A DNA stretch of 64,000 bases from Deltaproteobacteria bacterium (GTDB taxonomy: Bacteria > Myxococcota > Myxococcia > Myxococcales > 40CM-4-68-19), in assembly GCA_005879315.1 (NCBI GenBank), contig VBLC01000033.1, positions 164,576-228,575 on the forward strand. Reading direction: 5' to 3'. The position numbers were made by a program, and so were the translations under genes. Below are positions 20,929 to 30,836 of this stretch, one piece after another. Position 1 is the first letter of the stretch. Each line of letters opens with the position of its first letter. Below the pieces are notes generated by a model. It did no database searches. It saw only the letters and a program-made list of their open reading frames with translations, and was not told where the DNA came from.

Positions 20929-20964
20929 AGCGGAGGCGGGCCGGCCTCGCCTCCGCTTTCTTTC
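20929..20964. terminator. Bidirectional-looking intrinsic terminator
   Basis: AGCGGAGGCG (20929-20938) / CGCCTCCGCT (20948-20957), then TTCTTTC; between convergent genes. Confidence 0.65.
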
Positions 20965-22168
20965 AATAGAGCCGATTGAAAACCGCGGCGCCCCAGGCGT
21001 TGACCGCCACGCCGGCGAGCGCCGCCAGCCAGAAGAGGCGGGTGAAGCGATGGCCACCCAGGGCGAGCAAGAGAATGAGGTAGGGCGTGTAGTCGAGCGA
21101 GAAGCGGAAGCCGAACTGGAACCAGCCGCTGTTCTGGTAGAAGAACCCCGGGATGGCCACCAGGGCCACCGTCAGCCAGAGCGACCGGTGCAGCCGCGGC
21201 TTCTCCTTCGGCCAGAGCAGATAGAAAAAGAGCGGCGTGGTGACGAAGAGGCTCATCCCCTCGCCGTTGAATCCGATGCGCAGCGGATGGAACTGGATCT
21301 CGGGCAGCCTGGTGAAGGCAGCGTGAAGGTTGCGCTCGAGAAAGGCGTAGTGGAAGAGGCCGTACTTCTGAATCTGCTGGTTGACGCGATTTGCGTAGAG
21401 ATGGGAGTGCCCGAACTCGCTGAAGCTGCCGAAGCGGGCGTAGTTGGCGAGCCCCATTGGGATTGCGACTGCAAGAATTGCCGCGGCATAGGGGATGAGC
21501 TTGGGCAGCGCGGCCCGCCAGCGCGCAGGGTCGCGCAGTACGGTCCATTCCACTGGGCCGAGCGCCTCGAACACGAAGAAGACGGCCGAGAACGCGAGCG
21601 GCGTCCGGGTGATGGCCGCGCAGCCCAGCAAGAGCCCCGCCAGAATCGGGTGCTTCGCCTCGAGCGCGGCGTGGAGATAAAGGAGGGTGAGCGTCACGCC
21701 GACGGTCTGGGCGGTGAACCAGACTTCCCCGCGGATCCCGCACGACCACGCCAGAGTCCCGAAGCCGTAGATGAGCGCGAAAGCCGCGTGCTCCCATTCC
21801 GGCCGCTGCTGCACGCGGCGCAGCAGTCGATAGAGCAGCGCCACGTTGAGCGCCGCGAAAACGATGGTGAAGGCGATGTCGTTGAAGGTGCGCCCGAAGA
21901 CGGCGACGAACGGCATCATCAAGAGCGCGGGGAAGGGCGGAAAGGAGACGTACCAGTGCCCGTCTCGCAGCACCCAGTCGTTCAGGTTGGGCGGCTGCAC
22001 GCGCATCGCCAGCTGCCCATGCAGGAGCGCGTCGGCCTGGTAGACGAAATGCGGCGCGAGCGACTGATGGGAGAGCAGGCTCCCACTGGAGAGCGCGTAG
22101 CCCGCGAGCGAGAGAGCAAAGAGGATCAGGTCGACCCGGTACCGCGCGGCTCGCTCGCGCCAACCCAT
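20963..22168 (-). CDS. Polytopic membrane protein, GT-C/GT39-like glycosyltransferase
   Basis: Many hydrophobic helices; 'WYVSFPPFPALLMMPFVAVFG'. Confidence 0.55.
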   Translation of the reverse strand: MGWRERAARYRVDLILFALSLAGYALSSGSLLSHQSLAPHFVYQADALLHGQLAMRVQPPNLNDWVLRDGHWYVSFPPFPALLMMPFVAVFGRTFNDIAFTIVFAALNVALLYRLLRRVQQRPEWEHAAFALIYGFGTLAWSCGIRGEVWFTAQTVGVTLTLLYLHAALEAKHPILAGLLLGCAAITRTPLAFSAVFFVFEALGPVEWTVLRDPARWRAALPKLIPYAAAILAVAIPMGLANYARFGSFSEFGHSHLYANRVNQQIQKYGLFHYAFLERNLHAAFTRLPEIQFHPLRIGFNGEGMSLFVTTPLFFYLLWPKEKPRLHRSLWLTVALVAIPGFFYQNSGWFQFGFRFSLDYTPYLILLLALGGHRFTRLFWLAALAGVAVNAWGAAVFNRLY

Positions 22169-22170
22169 CC

Positions 22171-23433
22171 TCAGGAGGACCTCACCCTGTGACCGAGAGC
22201 TTCACGCAAGAGCTGCAGTGCGCCGTAGGCGGACTGCAGGCGGATCTGGCCGCGATCGCCACGGTAGAACGCCGAGCGGCTGCGCGCGCCATCGCGGCCG
22301 GCGAGCGCGAGCCAGACGGTGCCGACCGGTTTCTCGGGCGTGCCGCCGCTCGGGCCGGCGATGCCGGTGATGGCCAAGGCCCAGCTCGTCCCCGAGCGGG
22401 CGCGGGCGCCTTCGGCCATCGCGAGAGCGACGGGCTCGCTGACCGCCCCGTACCGATCGATCAAGTCGCGCGGCACGCCGAGCGCGCGCTCTTTGAGCTC
22501 GTTGGAGTAGGTGACGAACCCGCCCGCCGCCCATGCCGAGCTGCCCGGCGCTTCCGTGAGCAGGTCGTCGAGCAGGCCGCCGGTGCAGCTCTCGGCGCAG
22601 CAGATGGTCTCGCCGCGCGCGGCCAGCTCCTGGCCGACGGCCTGCGCGAAGGTGACCCCGTCGCTGCCATACAGATAGCCGGCCAGCGCTTCGCGGCACT
22701 CGGCCTCGACACGGGCGAGATTCGCCTCGGCAGTGGCGGCATCGGCCGCGAGCGCCACGAGCGAGAGATGGTTCTCGGGAAACTTCGTCCGGAAGCCGAA
22801 ACGCACCTCGGGATGACCGTCGCGGATCGACGAGACCAGCTCGTCGAGCCGGCTCTCGGTGACGCCGTAGCACTGCAGGACCCGCATGCGCAGCACGGAT
22901 GCGCCGGTCGCCTGGAGAAGGCGCGGCAGGACCAGCTCTTCGACGATCCGCCGGTACTCGCGCGGCACGCCCGGGAGGAAGAAGAAGAGGCAGCGGCCGA
23001 TGCGCAGCGCGAAGGCGGGCGCGCTGCCGTCGGGATTGCCGAGCACCTCCGCCGTCTCGGGCACGTCGGCCTGGCGTTCGTTGTTCGCGGGCATCGGCTC
23101 GCTGCGGCGAGCGGCCCAGCGGCGGCGCAGATGGTCGAGCCAGACGCGATCGCGCCGCATCGGCACGCTGGCCGCCTCGGCCGCGCAGGCGGCGGTCAGA
23201 TCGTCGGAAGTGGGGCCGAGCCCGCCGCTGACGACGCAGAAGTCGGCTCGCGAACCGGTCTCGAGGAGCGCGCCGCGGATGTCCTCGCTCCGGTCGCCCA
23301 CCACTGTCGTCCGGCGCAATGTCAGACCCAGCGGATAGAGTCGTTGCGCGATGAACTGCGTGTTCGTGTCGGCGATGGTCCCGCGCATCACTTCGTCGCC
23401 GGTGACGATGAACTCGACGAGGGGAGCGGTCAT
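22171..23433 (-). CDS. cinA: CinA family protein
   Basis: 'VEFIVTGDEVMRGTIADTNTQFIAQRL', 'VSGGLGPTSDDLT', C-terminal 'CCAESCTGGLLDDLLTEAPGSSAWAAGGFVTYSNELKERALGVP'. Confidence 0.92.
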   Translation of the reverse strand: MTAPLVEFIVTGDEVMRGTIADTNTQFIAQRLYPLGLTLRRTTVVGDRSEDIRGALLETGSRADFCVVSGGLGPTSDDLTAACAAEAASVPMRRDRVWLDHLRRRWAARRSEPMPANNERQADVPETAEVLGNPDGSAPAFALRIGRCLFFFLPGVPREYRRIVEELVLPRLLQATGASVLRMRVLQCYGVTESRLDELVSSIRDGHPEVRFGFRTKFPENHLSLVALAADAATAEANLARVEAECREALAGYLYGSDGVTFAQAVGQELAARGETICCAESCTGGLLDDLLTEAPGSSAWAAGGFVTYSNELKERALGVPRDLIDRYGAVSEPVALAMAEGARARSGTSWALAITGIAGPSGGTPEKPVGTVWLALAGRDGARSRSAFYRGDRGQIRLQSAYGALQLLREALGHRVRSS

Positions 23434-23960
23434 GGTCCGGCGAGGCGAGCCTTGAGAAGGAGAGCCGCCCAGGTGAGCGCCCAGGCCCAGACGCCGGCGA
23501 AGACGTCGTCGAGCACCACGCCAGCGCCGTTCTTGAAACGCGGGTCCTTGTCGAAGAAGCGCGCAGGGGGAGGCTTGAGCACGTCACAGATGCGGAAGAA
23601 AACGAAACCAGCGAGGGCCGCGAACCAGTCGCGGGGGAGGAATGCCATGGTCACCAGATAACCTGCGACCTCGTCGATGACGATGTGGCCCGAGTCGGCG
23701 ACGCCGTAGTAGCGGCCGGCCCGGTCCGCAGCGGCCATGCCCGTCAGCGTCACCGCTGCGGCAACGCAGAGGTACGCCCAGATCGGCAAATAGGTGAGCG
23801 CGTACCAGAGCGGGATGGCCGCGACGGTGCCGGCCGTGCCCGGAGCAACGGGGAAATAGCCAGAGCCGAAGAAGCTCGACCAGACGAGGGCGAGCGGCGG
23901 CTTGCCGCGGTCGCCGGGGATTCTCCTCGGCTTGGCGACCAGACCGGGCGCGACGCTCAC
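23430..23960 (-). CDS. pgpA: Phosphatidylglycerophosphatase A
   Basis: 'GSGYFPVAPGTAGTVAAIPLWY', 'HIVIDEVAGYLVTMAFLP', 'FRICDVLKPPPARFFD'; GTG start. Confidence 0.88.
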   Translation of the reverse strand: MSVAPGLVAKPRRIPGDRGKPPLALVWSSFFGSGYFPVAPGTAGTVAAIPLWYALTYLPIWAYLCVAAAVTLTGMAAADRAGRYYGVADSGHIVIDEVAGYLVTMAFLPRDWFAALAGFVFFRICDVLKPPPARFFDKDPRFKNGAGVVLDDVFAGVWAWALTWAALLLKARLAGP

Positions 23961-24883
23961 GTATCCGACTCGCCGTCGTCGGCGCCGCCCGCCGCGGTGG
24001 CGTGCGCAGCGGTTTCGAGAGGCACGTCGTCTTCTTCCGCGGGCAGGAGCGGCTCCTCCGCCTCCGCGGCGGCCGCAGCTTCCGCCGCGGCCCGGGCCGC
24101 CCTGCGTCGCCGCCGTCCGAAGACCAGCTCTTCTCCAACTCCCAGGAGGATGTAGATGGAGAAATAGAAGAGCAGCACCAACGACGGACGCCCGCGGATG
24201 GCCACCCCCACGCCGACCGCCAGAACCACGAGGAAGGCGAGCAGCGTGCGGGGATTGAGCCCGGCGTCCTTGAAGGTCCGATAACGGATGGTCGAGACCA
24301 TCAGGAAAGCCAAGGCCAGCATGAGGGTCGCGATCGGCCAGAGCCCGACGGCCTCGGCGACCGGCTCGCGCAGGTTGTTGAGCGCGATCACCAGCGCCAC
24401 CAGCATCCCGGCCGCGAGCGGGATGGGCAGGCCGGTGAAATACCTCTGCGTTCCCGACTCGGCGTGGGCGAGCACGTTGAACCGCGCCAACCGGATGGCG
24501 CCGCTCGCCGCATAGATCGAGCAGATGACGAAGCCGGCGATGCCCATCCCCGAGAGCGCCCATTTGTAGACGAGGATGGCCGGAGCGACGCCGAAGGTGA
24601 TCACGTCGGCGAGGCTGTCGAGCTCCACCCCGAAGTCGCTCTGCGTCCTCGTCAGCCGGGCCACCCTTCCATCGAAGGCGTCGAAGAAGCTGCCAAAAAA
24701 AATCGCCACCGCCGCGCGGTAGAAGTTGTCTCCGGTGGGCTCGCCCGCCGCCAGCGTGATCGAGTAGAGCCCGCAGACGATGCTGCTCACCGTGAAGAGA
24801 TTGGGCAGTACGAACATCAGCTTGCGGAGGTTGGGCCGCGGCTTGCGGCGCCTTTGCCCTGGCTGCTGCTCTCGCTCGCTCAT
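23957..24883 (-). CDS. pssA: CDP-diacylglycerol--serine O-phosphatidyltransferase
   Basis: CDP-alcohol phosphatidyltransferase motif 'FDAFDGRVARLTRTQSDFGVELDSLADVITFGVAPA'. Confidence 0.88.
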   Translation of the reverse strand: MSEREQQPGQRRRKPRPNLRKLMFVLPNLFTVSSIVCGLYSITLAAGEPTGDNFYRAAVAIFFGSFFDAFDGRVARLTRTQSDFGVELDSLADVITFGVAPAILVYKWALSGMGIAGFVICSIYAASGAIRLARFNVLAHAESGTQRYFTGLPIPLAAGMLVALVIALNNLREPVAEAVGLWPIATLMLALAFLMVSTIRYRTFKDAGLNPRTLLAFLVVLAVGVGVAIRGRPSLVLLFYFSIYILLGVGEELVFGRRRRRAARAAAEAAAAAEAEEPLLPAEEDDVPLETAAHATAAGGADDGESDT

Positions 24884-24924
24884 CGATGGGGGGACGCTAG
24901 CACGCCCCTCTGTGCCGCGAAACG

Positions 24925-26421
24925 TTACTCGGCGCAGGAGCGCTGCCTTCGCGGAGCGGCGAAGGTGTTGTCGTCCCGGACGTCGGCCCCTCCACGCTCG
25001 CAGCGCGCATCGATGTCGTAAGTGGGCTGGTAGGCGAAGCGGTTGCGCGAGAGGGTGGCGTGCGACTGCTCGGCCACTTCCACTCCGGCGGCGGCGTTGC
25101 GCTCGAAGAGATTTCCTGTGGCGGTGGCCCGCGAGCGGTCGAGCAGGAGCAGGCCGGCGCGGCCGTTCTCGATCAAGTCGTTGCCGGTCATGCGCACCCG
25201 CGAGCGGAGCGTGGCGATCCCGCTGCCGGCGTTCCCCCGCAGGACGTTGCGCTCGAGCTGCAGCTCCGACTGGACGGCGTAGAAAGCGTCACCCATGTCG
25301 TGGTCGCGATCGAGCCGCGTGCCGGTGATGATGTTTCCCCGCGCCACGACCGATGTCTCGGTCAGATGGACGCCCATCGACCCGGAGTCGCGGATGCGGT
25401 TCTCCAAGAGCGCCACCGGCGTCTTGTCCTTGCCCGTGATGGAGATGGCCGCCTCGGTGCCGCCGCCCTCCATCTTGCAGCGCTGCACGGTGCCTCGCGA
25501 GTTGACCATCGCTACCGCGGCGACGTGGTAGTCGCTCAGCTGCGCGCCGGTGACGGAGAGGTCGGCGCCGCGGAAGCCGATGACGGCGTACTCGTTGCCG
25601 CTCACTTCTGCCTCCTCGATGGAGAGCCGCGCGCCGCCGGTGTAGAGGGCCGCGCCGCCCTGGCCGGCGAAGCGGCCGCGCACCACCCGCACTTCGGCGC
25701 CGTCGGTCGCCTGCAGCGCCGAGAGCGACGAGCCCTGCACGTCGAGGTCGACGAGAAGCGCTTTTGCCGCCTTCAGCACCAGCGCGCGACGGCCCGCCTG
25801 GCGCAGGAGCAGCTTGTGCGCTTCGAGGGAGCCGCCCTCCACGTCGATGCCGCGCCCTGCCCTGCCGCGCGCGACCTCGGCCACTTCGCCGCCGGCGACG
25901 AAGAGGTGCGCCCCGCGCGCCTGCACCGCCGCCTGCCAGGCGCCGCGCAGCGAGACGTTCTCCAGCCGGTGGCCGGCGCCGCCCAGATAGGAGATGCCGA
26001 AGCCGCCGCCCTCGATGGAGAGACCGTAGATCTCGACACGGTCGGCGCCGCGCACCTCGATCGCGGGGAGGCCACCCTCCGGCGGGACGATCCGCGTGCG
26101 GTCCGCGCCGCGCCCGAGCAGCACGACCGGCCGCGAGATGGAGAGCCGCTCTCGCCAGATGCCCTCGCCAATCCGCAACAGCGCTCCGGCCGGCGCCGCC
26201 TGGAGAGCGGAGCGAAGCGAAGTGAATGGCCGCGCTTCCGATCCGTCGGGCGGCGCAATCGGGGAGCCGAGCAAGGCCTGAGCCGGGACCGCCTCCCCCG
26301 CCGGCTGGCGCACGATGAGCACCGCGGGGCCGACCTCGCGCTTCTCCTCCGCCCAGGCGCCGCTCAGCTGACAAGCCAAGCACTGCGCAGCGAGGGCGGT
26401 CACGGCTGCGATCTTCTGCAA
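24925..26421 (-). CDS. Secreted right-handed parallel beta-helix protein
   Basis: Pectate-lyase/NosD-like coils ('ENRIRDSGSMGVHLTETSVVARGNIITGT'); TTG start giving a signal-like N-terminus assumed. Confidence 0.65.
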   Translation of the reverse strand: MQKIAAVTALAAQCLACQLSGAWAEEKREVGPAVLIVRQPAGEAVPAQALLGSPIAPPDGSEARPFTSLRSALQAAPAGALLRIGEGIWRERLSISRPVVLLGRGADRTRIVPPEGGLPAIEVRGADRVEIYGLSIEGGGFGISYLGGAGHRLENVSLRGAWQAAVQARGAHLFVAGGEVAEVARGRAGRGIDVEGGSLEAHKLLLRQAGRRALVLKAAKALLVDLDVQGSSLSALQATDGAEVRVVRGRFAGQGGAALYTGGARLSIEEAEVSGNEYAVIGFRGADLSVTGAQLSDYHVAAVAMVNSRGTVQRCKMEGGGTEAAISITGKDKTPVALLENRIRDSGSMGVHLTETSVVARGNIITGTRLDRDHDMGDAFYAVQSELQLERNVLRGNAGSGIATLRSRVRMTGNDLIENGRAGLLLLDRSRATATGNLFERNAAAGVEVAEQSHATLSRNRFAYQPTYDIDARCERGGADVRDDNTFAAPRRQRSCAE

Positions 26422-26545
26422 AGTCCCCTCTCTGCGCGGCGCTGCTCTAAGTATGGAGGGGCGGCCGGGCGGGCAACCGTAGCGACCGATCCCCAAGAAA
26501 TCGGGGCCTAGAATAACCCAACCCCCATATGTAGGGGGAACACAG

Positions 26546-26974
26546 CTAGTTGTTCCCCTTCGGGGGCGCGAGCAGCAGCGGCTCGCGGATCGCGGTGCGG
26601 CGCTCGCCGGTGCCGTGGCGGCTGACCAGCTGCTCCGAGCTCACACCCAGCATCCGGCAGATGCGCTGGATGAAGGCAGCTGCCTCGACGAAGTAGAGCC
26701 GCTCGCCGACGAAGGCGGAGATGATCACGCCCTTGCACGCCGGCAGGTGCGCCCGCACCGACTCGAGATGGTAGACGAGCTTGGGCAACAGCTCGCGGAC
26801 GAAGCCTTCCCAGCTGGTCAGCACCAGCTCGTACGATCGGAGCGCGGGCGCGTCTTCGTCGTCTGGATCGCCGCCCGCTCGCTCGCGTCTGGCGCGGGCG
26901 ATGGCGAGGTTCGCTTCCCGCGCGGGCACCTCGCGAAAGGCAGGCTCGAGGAGCTCGCGCAGACGCTCTTCCAT
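26546..26974 (-). CDS. Hypothetical protein
   Basis: Intact 142-aa ORF with coding-like composition; no family recognised. Confidence 0.5.
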   Translation of the reverse strand: MEERLRELLEPAFREVPAREANLAIARARRERAGGDPDDEDAPALRSYELVLTSWEGFVRELLPKLVYHLESVRAHLPACKGVIISAFVGERLYFVEAAAFIQRICRMLGVSSEQLVSRHGTGERRTAIREPLLLAPPKGNN

Positions 26975-27279
26975 GTCTCAAGCCTAAGCGGATTCGCGCC
27001 GCCCGCTGGTTTTTTGACACGGTCACTGTCGGATTCCTTCCATGCGAGCGCCGCGCGCGCCATTTTTCCTTGCTTTCGAGGTCGATTGGCCCCAGCGGAG
27101 ACGATATGGAAGTCGTGGGCACGACTCTGGTGCAGGGCTGCTGCACATTCCTCTGGATGGAGGACGCCATCGGCCCGCGCCGGGTCGTCTTCGTGCGGCC
27201 CTACCATTGCGCGGCCTGCGTGGCCGAGATGGTACGATCCGCCAAGCTGCAGCGGATCACCATCTCCGGGAGCGATTCG

Positions 27280-28284
27280 ATGGAGCGCGTTCGCGAAATC
27301 CTCCGCAAGCAGCGAGCGCAGCTCGTCGACCGCTGGGACCGCCAGCTGCGCGCCGCTGCCGAGGCCGGCTTTGCGCTCGATCCGGGCACCGCCCAGGTGT
27401 TGCCGCGCCTGCTGGATGTGGTCGACCGTGTGCTCGAGCGCCGCTTCCGCGCTCCCGCGGCATCGGGCGCCGACGGCCGCCGCGCGGCGCTGCAGTACAG
27501 CCTCTTGGGAGACTTCCTCTTCGATTCCGTCCTGGAGAACCTGCCCGAGATGAACCTGGCCGAGCAACGGCTGCTTTCCGATGCGCTGGCGCAGGCCGCG
27601 ATCGAAGTGCTGGTGGGGACCGTGCTCGATCGGGAGCAGGAACGGCGGCGCCGCGAAGCCACCCGGCTGGCGTCGTTGGCGCACGAGCTGCGCGAGTCGA
27701 TGACCGCAGCCCGGCTGTCGCTCGATCTGCTCCGCCGCCGCGGAGCCCTCCCCCAGAGCAGGACGGCGCGCGCGCTGGAAAGGAGCATGGGCCGGCTGCG
27801 CCACGGCATCGAGGATGCGCTGCTCGACGAGCTGCTGACGGCCGGCGGGCTGCGCTACGAGCGGTTCAAGCTGGCACCGGTCCTGGCGCTGGCGCGTGCG
27901 CAAGCGCAGGATCTCAGCGCCGCAGACAAGAAGCTGCAAGTGGTGCTGCCAAAACCGCCCACGCCGCTGCGGGTGATGGCCGATCCCCGCCTGGTGCAGC
28001 CCGCGGTGCGCGGCCTCTTGCGCGCGGCGTTCGAAGTGGCGCGGCCTGGCACCGTCATCCGCATGGAGGCCGACCGCGCGCGCAACCGCGCCTGCGTGGC
28101 AGTCGTCGTGCCCGACTGCCGGAAGCTGCCAGGCAACCGGCTGCAAGCGCTTCCCGCCCTCTCTTTCCCGAGGCGGGCGGTGCGCGCGCACGGCGGCGCT
28201 CTGGTGACGAGACTCCTCGCCCCCGATGGCTGTGAAATGCGGCTGGAATTTCCCGAGGCCCGAGGAAAATCCCAGGCCCGCTGA
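27280..28284 (+). CDS. Histidine-kinase-like protein with degenerate ATPase domain
   Basis: H-box-like 'LASLAHELRESMTAARLSLDLLRR'; N-box position reads 'VRGLLRAAF' and no clear G boxes; start uncertain (ORF opens at 27070). Confidence 0.5.
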   Translation: MERVREILRKQRAQLVDRWDRQLRAAAEAGFALDPGTAQVLPRLLDVVDRVLERRFRAPAASGADGRRAALQYSLLGDFLFDSVLENLPEMNLAEQRLLSDALAQAAIEVLVGTVLDREQERRRREATRLASLAHELRESMTAARLSLDLLRRRGALPQSRTARALERSMGRLRHGIEDALLDELLTAGGLRYERFKLAPVLALARAQAQDLSAADKKLQVVLPKPPTPLRVMADPRLVQPAVRGLLRAAFEVARPGTVIRMEADRARNRACVAVVVPDCRKLPGNRLQALPALSFPRRAVRAHGGALVTRLLAPDGCEMRLEFPEARGKSQAR

Positions 28285-28352
28285 ACAACACTTGCAGCCC
28301 GCGCCTCTCCTGCGCAGCTTGCATCGATAAGGGAAATGGGGAGGGTGTCGTT

Positions 28353-28766
28353 TTGGCTGACCGGCCGAAGATCATCGCCATCTTGAACACCAATCAGGAA
28401 GTCCTCGATCTGGTGCGCGAATCGCTGCAGCAGGCGGGCTACGCCACGGTGGTGGCGCACATCGACGACCTGAAACGCGGCCGCCTCGACATGATCCAGT
28501 TCGTCGAGGAGCACAAGCCCGACGTCATCGTCTACGACGTCGCTCCGCCCTACGACACCAACTGGACGTTCTTGCGGCTGATGCGGAATTCCAAGGTGAT
28601 GCAGGGGCGCGCCTTCGTGGTCACTACCACCAACAAGCGCGCGCTCGAGGAGCTGATCGGACCGAACGACGTCATCGAGCTGCTCTGCAAGCCCTACGAC
28701 TTGCAGCAGCTGGTCGAGGCCTGCACTTCCGCGATGGAAAAGCAGGTCGCCGCGAAGACGGCCTAA
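28353..28766 (+). CDS. Receiver-domain-like protein, atypical
   Basis: '[15 protein letters not shown]' fits the phospho-Asp strand; N-terminal acidic pair replaced by 'LNTNQEV'; late '[12 protein letters not shown]'. Confidence 0.6.
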   Translation: MADRPKIIAILNTNQEVLDLVRESLQQAGYATVVAHIDDLKRGRLDMIQFVEEHKPDVIVYDVAPPYDTNWTFLRLMRNSKVMQGRAFVVTTTNKRALEELIGPNDVIELLCKPYDLQQLVEACTSAMEKQVAAKTA

Positions 28767-29350
28767 GTTCCCTTCTTCAGCTCCGTCAGGATCAGCCGCG
28801 CGATCGCCTTGAGCGTCTCGTAGACGCCGTCGCCTTTGGGAGCGACCGCTTCGAAGTACGGGATCGTCTTGGGATTGAGCAGGCTCTGCAGCTCCTCGAC
28901 GGGCGCGGCGTTGGGCAGGTCGCGCTTGTTGTATTGGATGACGTAGGGGATCTTGTCGAGGTCATATCCCTGTTCCTGGAGATTCGTCCGCAGGTTCTCG
29001 ACCGACTCGATGTTCGCCTCGGTGCGCTCGATCTGCGAGTCGGCGACGAAGACGACGCCATCGACGCCCTTCAGGATCAGCTTGCGGGAGGCGTCGTAGA
29101 AGACCTGCCCCGGCACGGTATAGAGGTGGAATCGGGTCTTGAAGCCGCGGATCTCGCCGAGCGACAGCGGGAGAAAGTCGAAGAAGAGGGTCCGCTCGGT
29201 CTCGGTCGCGAGCGAGATCATCTTCCCTTTCGCCTGCTGGTTGGTGTTCGCGTAGATGTACTGCAAGTTCGTCGTCTTCCCGCACAAGCCGGGCCCGTAA
29301 TAGACGATCTTGCAGTTGATCTCTCGCGAGCTGTAGTTGATGAAGCTCAT
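28763..29350 (-). CDS. mglA: Ras-like GTPase MglA
   Basis: '[33 protein letters not shown]', '[33 protein letters not shown]', 'YNKRDLPNA'. Confidence 0.96.
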   Translation of the reverse strand: MSFINYSSREINCKIVYYGPGLCGKTTNLQYIYANTNQQAKGKMISLATETERTLFFDFLPLSLGEIRGFKTRFHLYTVPGQVFYDASRKLILKGVDGVVFVADSQIERTEANIESVENLRTNLQEQGYDLDKIPYVIQYNKRDLPNAAPVEELQSLLNPKTIPYFEAVAPKGDGVYETLKAIARLILTELKKGT

Positions 29351-29366
29351 TCCGGCGGCGCCTCGC

Positions 29367-29846
29367 TCACTCGCTGAAGAGATTGTCGATGTCGTCGTCG
29401 GTGATCTCGGCGAAGGGCGAGCCTGCGCCCGGGACCTGAACCTTCTTCATCAGGCCGTCGAAGATCTTGTTGAGCTCGTCGCTGGCTTTCTTCACCCGCA
29501 GCCGGACCAGTCCCAAGGAGCTGCGGGTGTCGAAGATCACCACCAGGATGACGCGCCCGCCGATGATGCTGATGTGCAGGTTGTCGCGCTCGCCCTCGTG
29601 GAAGAGGATGGAGAATTCCTTCTCGCCGATCAGCTTGGCCAGGCCGCCGGTGGCGGCGATGTTGCCGGCCGTGAGCGAAGCCAGCGAGGTGGTGTCGAGA
29701 TTCTCCGTCGCGCCCACGCTGGCGATGAGCTGGCCGTTCTTGTCGACGAGGAAGACGATCTTGGCGTTGGCTTCGCGCGAGAGTCGCTCGCAGACCGCGC
29801 TGATCTGCTGGAACTCCTCGTCGTACATCACCATCTGCGGCTGCAT
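29367..29846 (-). CDS. mglB: MglB, Roadblock/LC7 GAP
   Basis: '[41 protein letters not shown]', C-terminal '[15 protein letters not shown]'. Confidence 0.95.
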   Translation of the reverse strand: MQPQMVMYDEEFQQISAVCERLSREANAKIVFLVDKNGQLIASVGATENLDTTSLASLTAGNIAATGGLAKLIGEKEFSILFHEGERDNLHISIIGGRVILVVIFDTRSSLGLVRLRVKKASDELNKIFDGLMKKVQVPGAGSPFAEITDDDIDNLFSE

Positions 29847-29908
29847 CGCGAGACCTCTTCCCTGGTTGAAGCCTTTGCCGCGACGCTAACAGACGATTCG
29901 GCTTTGGT

Positions 29909-30493
29909 CTACAACTCGCGCCGGCCCTGCAGCGCCCTCGCCAGAGTCACTTGATCGGCGTATTCCAGGTCGGAGCCGGTCGGCACACCCTGTGCAATCC
30001 TCGTCACGCGCACGCCGAGCGGCTTCACCAGCCGCGAGATGTAGAGCGCTGTCGCCTCACCTTCTACAGTCGGGTCGGTGGCGATGATCAACTCGTTCAG
30101 CCCCCGCAGCCGCGGGAGCAACTCCTTGATCTTGAGCTGATCGGGGCCGACGCCATCGAGTGGGCTGAGCGCGCCGTGCAGCACGTGATAGCGCCCGCGG
30201 AACTCGCGGGTCCGCTCGAGCGCGAGCAGGTCGGGCACGCTCTCGACCACGCAGATGAGCCGCTCGTCGCGCTGGGCGTCGCTGCAGAGGCCGCAGGGAT
30301 CCTGCGCGGTCAGGTTGCAGCAGATCGAGCAGAGCCGCACCTCTTTCTGCAGCGCGAGCAGCGCCTCGGCGAGCTCGCGCGCGTAGTCGGAGGGGCTCTT
30401 GAGGATGTGGAAGGCGAGCCGCTGCGCCGTCTTTTCACCCACGCCCGGGAGCTTCGCCAAGAGCACCGTCAGGCGCGCGATGGGATCAGCCAT
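29909..30493 (-). CDS. recR: Recombination protein RecR
   Basis: 'LPGVGEKTAQRLAFHIL', Cys4 'CSICCNLTAQDPCGLC', Toprim region. Confidence 0.95.
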   Translation of the reverse strand: MADPIARLTVLLAKLPGVGEKTAQRLAFHILKSPSDYARELAEALLALQKEVRLCSICCNLTAQDPCGLCSDAQRDERLICVVESVPDLLALERTREFRGRYHVLHGALSPLDGVGPDQLKIKELLPRLRGLNELIIATDPTVEGEATALYISRLVKPLGVRVTRIAQGVPTGSDLEYADQVTLARALQGRREL

Positions 30494-30514
30494 TCCGCCT
30501 GTCCGAGTGCGCGA

Positions 30515-30832
30515 TCATCGAGGGAATCCGGGAAACATCGACTGCAGTCCCGCCATCGGGTTCTCGGCAGCCGCCAGTTCCTGCGCGGCGCGCAGCGCGG
30601 AGTTGATGGCGGCGAGCACCAGGTCCTCGAGCATCGGCACGTCGCGCGGATCGACCGCCTGCTTGTCGATCTGCACCTTGAGGATCTCGCCCTTGCCGTT
30701 GGCGGTGACGACCACCATTCCGCCGCCCGCGCTGCCGGTCACTTCCTTCTTCGCCAGCCGCTCCTGCGCCTCTTTCATCTTCTCCTGCAGCGCCTGCGCC
30801 TGCTGGAAGAGCGCGTTCAGGTCGAAGCTCAT
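30515..30832 (-). CDS. ybaB: YbaB/EbfC nucleoid-associated protein
   Basis: 'ALFQQAQALQEKMKEAQERLAKKEVTGSAGGGMVVVTANGKGEIL'. Confidence 0.92.
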   Translation of the reverse strand: MSFDLNALFQQAQALQEKMKEAQERLAKKEVTGSAGGGMVVVTANGKGEILKVQIDKQAVDPRDVPMLEDLVLAAINSALRAAQELAAAENPMAGLQSMFPGFPR

Positions 30833-30836
30833 CGGC

